From positions 1 to 6,593 of the forward strand of contig JACMMD010000990.1 of NCBI GenBank assembly GCA_014379235.1: a stretch of 6,593 bases of DNA, given 5' to 3'. Position numbers and translations under genes: made by a program. The notes beneath the pieces were generated by a model. It was not told the origin of the DNA, searched no databases, and worked only from the letters and a program-made list of their open reading frames with translations. Source of the DNA: Anaerolineae bacterium. Lineage in GTDB: Bacteria; Chloroflexota; Anaerolineae; Aggregatilineales; Phototrophicaceae. How positions within the stretch are numbered: position 1 is the stretch's first letter; each line of letters begins with the position of its first letter. Positions 5,913 to 6,593 of this stretch are shown here, one piece after another.

Positions 5913-5925
5913 GCTAGATACGATT

Positions 5926-5953
5926 GTAGGGGCGTTCAGTTGAACGCCCCTAC
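5926..5953 (+). repeat. REP-like hairpin, copy 6 (GTAG foot on both ends)
   Basis: GTAGGGGCGTTCA (5926-5938) and TGAACGCCCCTAC (5941-5953) form a perfect 13-bp stem around GT, the longest in the window. GTAG is present at the 5' foot on both strands, so orientation is ambiguous. Confidence 0.8.
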
Positions 5954-5972
5954 CGTCCAACCCTCAGAACCA

Positions 5973-6043
5973 CCGGAGAATAAATTCTCCGGCTAGAAAG
6001 CTAAACAACCGTTAGCCTTCTAGCCGGGGATTTCAATCTCCGG
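5973..6043. repeat. 71-bp inverted duplication of two second-family hairpins
   Basis: The left unit (5973-6004) is hairpin CCGGAGAAT-AA-ATTCTCCGG plus CTAGAAAGCTAA. The right unit (6012-6043) is the reverse complement arrangement, TTAGCCTTCTAG plus CCGGGGATT-TC-AATCTCCGG. They match at 27 of 32 positions around a 7-bp centre (6005-6011). Each half is itself a 9-bp hairpin (right one with a G-U-type pair), so the element can fold as two small hairpins or one long one. It fills the space before the isomerase gene, ending 44 bp before its start. Confidence 0.75.
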
Positions 6044-6087
6044 TTAGCACGAGTTCCACTTTCATACAACGATGGAGACACAAACTT

Positions 6088-6593
6088 ATGACGCTCAACA
6101 GCAAACTCGCGGGGCACACCAACAGTTACCACACCCTGAGCTTTGAAGATGCGCTGGCCGGCATAGCCGCTGCTGGCTATAAATACGTCGAACTGAGCGC
6201 CGTCAAAGGCTGGACGGAACACGTCCCGCTCGACGCCGATGATGCAGCGCTCGATAGCGTGCGAGACCTGCTGAATAAGTATGCGCTTACTCCTGTAAGC
6301 CTGAGCGGCCACTCTGACCTGACGACCAAAGCGGGTCTCGCGGACGGTCTTAAGGCGCTCGACCTGTGTGAACGCCTGGGCCTCGACCTGATGAACACCG
6401 CGATTGGCGGGCACTACAGCGAGGACGAGGACGAAGCCGGTTTCATGGACAACATCGGTGAACTGGCCGATGCCGCCGCCGCCAAAGGAATCATGATCGG
6501 CATCGAAATTCATGGCGACATCACCTCATCGGGCAAGAAGGCCGCCGCCGTCATTGAGAAGATCGGACGCGATAACGTGCGTATCAACTACGA
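6088..6593 (+). CDS. Sugar phosphate isomerase/epimerase, xylose-isomerase-like TIM barrel (partial, 3' end outside window)
   Basis: The frame is open from ATG 6088, with GGAG 10 nt upstream (6074-6077), to the right edge; 168 codons are visible of an expected 250-300. The pattern fits the AP-endonuclease-2/xylose-isomerase-like TIM-barrel family (PF01261 type): FEDALAGIAAAGYKYVELS (19-37, first helix and second strand with Glu35), a strand ending in SLSGHSDL (71-78), a helix with GLKALDLCERLGLDLMN, and LADAAAAKGIMIGIEIHGD (126-144). Glu140 in IEIHG is at the usual place of a metal ligand. Relatives interconvert ketoses, epimerise sugars or inositols, or dehydrate inosose, using a divalent metal. 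It is cytoplasmic and the last visible gene of the operon, so it probably acts on the imported compound or a product of it. The family is well supported; the substrate is not. Confidence 0.9.
   Translation, partial: MTLNSKLAGHTNSYHTLSFEDALAGIAAAGYKYVELSAVKGWTEHVPLDADDAALDSVRDLLNKYALTPVSLSGHSDLTTKAGLADGLKALDLCERLGLDLMNTAIGGHYSEDEDEAGFMDNIGELADAAAAKGIMIGIEIHGDITSSGKKAAAVIEKIGRDNVRINY

Noticed and set aside
5885..5953. Intrinsic terminators after the binding-protein gene
   Set aside because: The stems are strong, but none is followed by a run of T, and the same hairpins occur in every gap of the operon.
2681..6043. CRISPR array
   Set aside because: Copies are spaced irregularly by hundreds of bases, contain genes between them, and differ in their inner sequence; they are hairpin repeats.
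6001..6513. Minus-strand open frame (170 codons) opposite the isomerase gene
   Set aside because: It overlaps a well-supported TIM-barrel gene and the inverted repeats, and its product has no recognisable domain.

Overview
The window looks like bacterial chromosome from a Chloroflexota member, probably of the Anaerolineae type. This is inferred from style rather than a marker gene: a lipoprotein with a Thr/Pro-rich linker fused to a SUMF1-like domain, a COG4886-type leucine-rich-repeat protein, an NMT1/THI5-type ABC importer beside a TIM-barrel sugar-phosphate isomerase, and GTAGGGGC-type hairpins between genes. No rRNA, tRNA, CRISPR array, integrase or transposase gene is visible.

Layout. 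Positions 1-1059 (minus strand) hold the N-terminal 353 codons of a leucine-rich-repeat protein that runs off the left edge; its DNA is visibly more AT-rich than the rest. A divergent intergenic region (1060-1196) separates it from a plus-strand lipoprotein with a SUMF1/FGE-like domain (1197-2138). From 2276 to the right edge, five genes on the plus strand form a probable operon: a VOC-fold (glyoxalase-like) protein, an ABC ATPase, an ABC permease, a secreted NMT1/THI5-type substrate-binding protein, and a truncated TIM-barrel sugar-phosphate isomerase/epimerase. A 19-bp operator-like palindrome lies just upstream of the VOC gene.

How the genes fit together. The ATPase, permease and binding protein make a complete importer of the nitrate/sulfonate/taurine/pyrimidine-precursor class. 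The flanking VOC protein (intact His-Glu-His-Glu metal set) and the TIM-barrel isomerase suggest uptake coupled to catabolism of a small organic compound. The ligand cannot be read from the sequence.

The most unusual structure is between the genes. All four gaps inside the operon (and not the two gaps before it) carry hairpins made of a GTAG foot followed by a 20-28 bp palindrome whose inner bases differ from copy to copy while pairing is almost fully kept. This is the architecture of REP elements mobilised by RAYT (REP-associated tyrosine) transposases. A second hairpin family, CCGGRGATT-type with a CTAG foot, sits beside the first at two of these gaps, including a nearly symmetrical 71-bp inverted duplication at 5973-6043.
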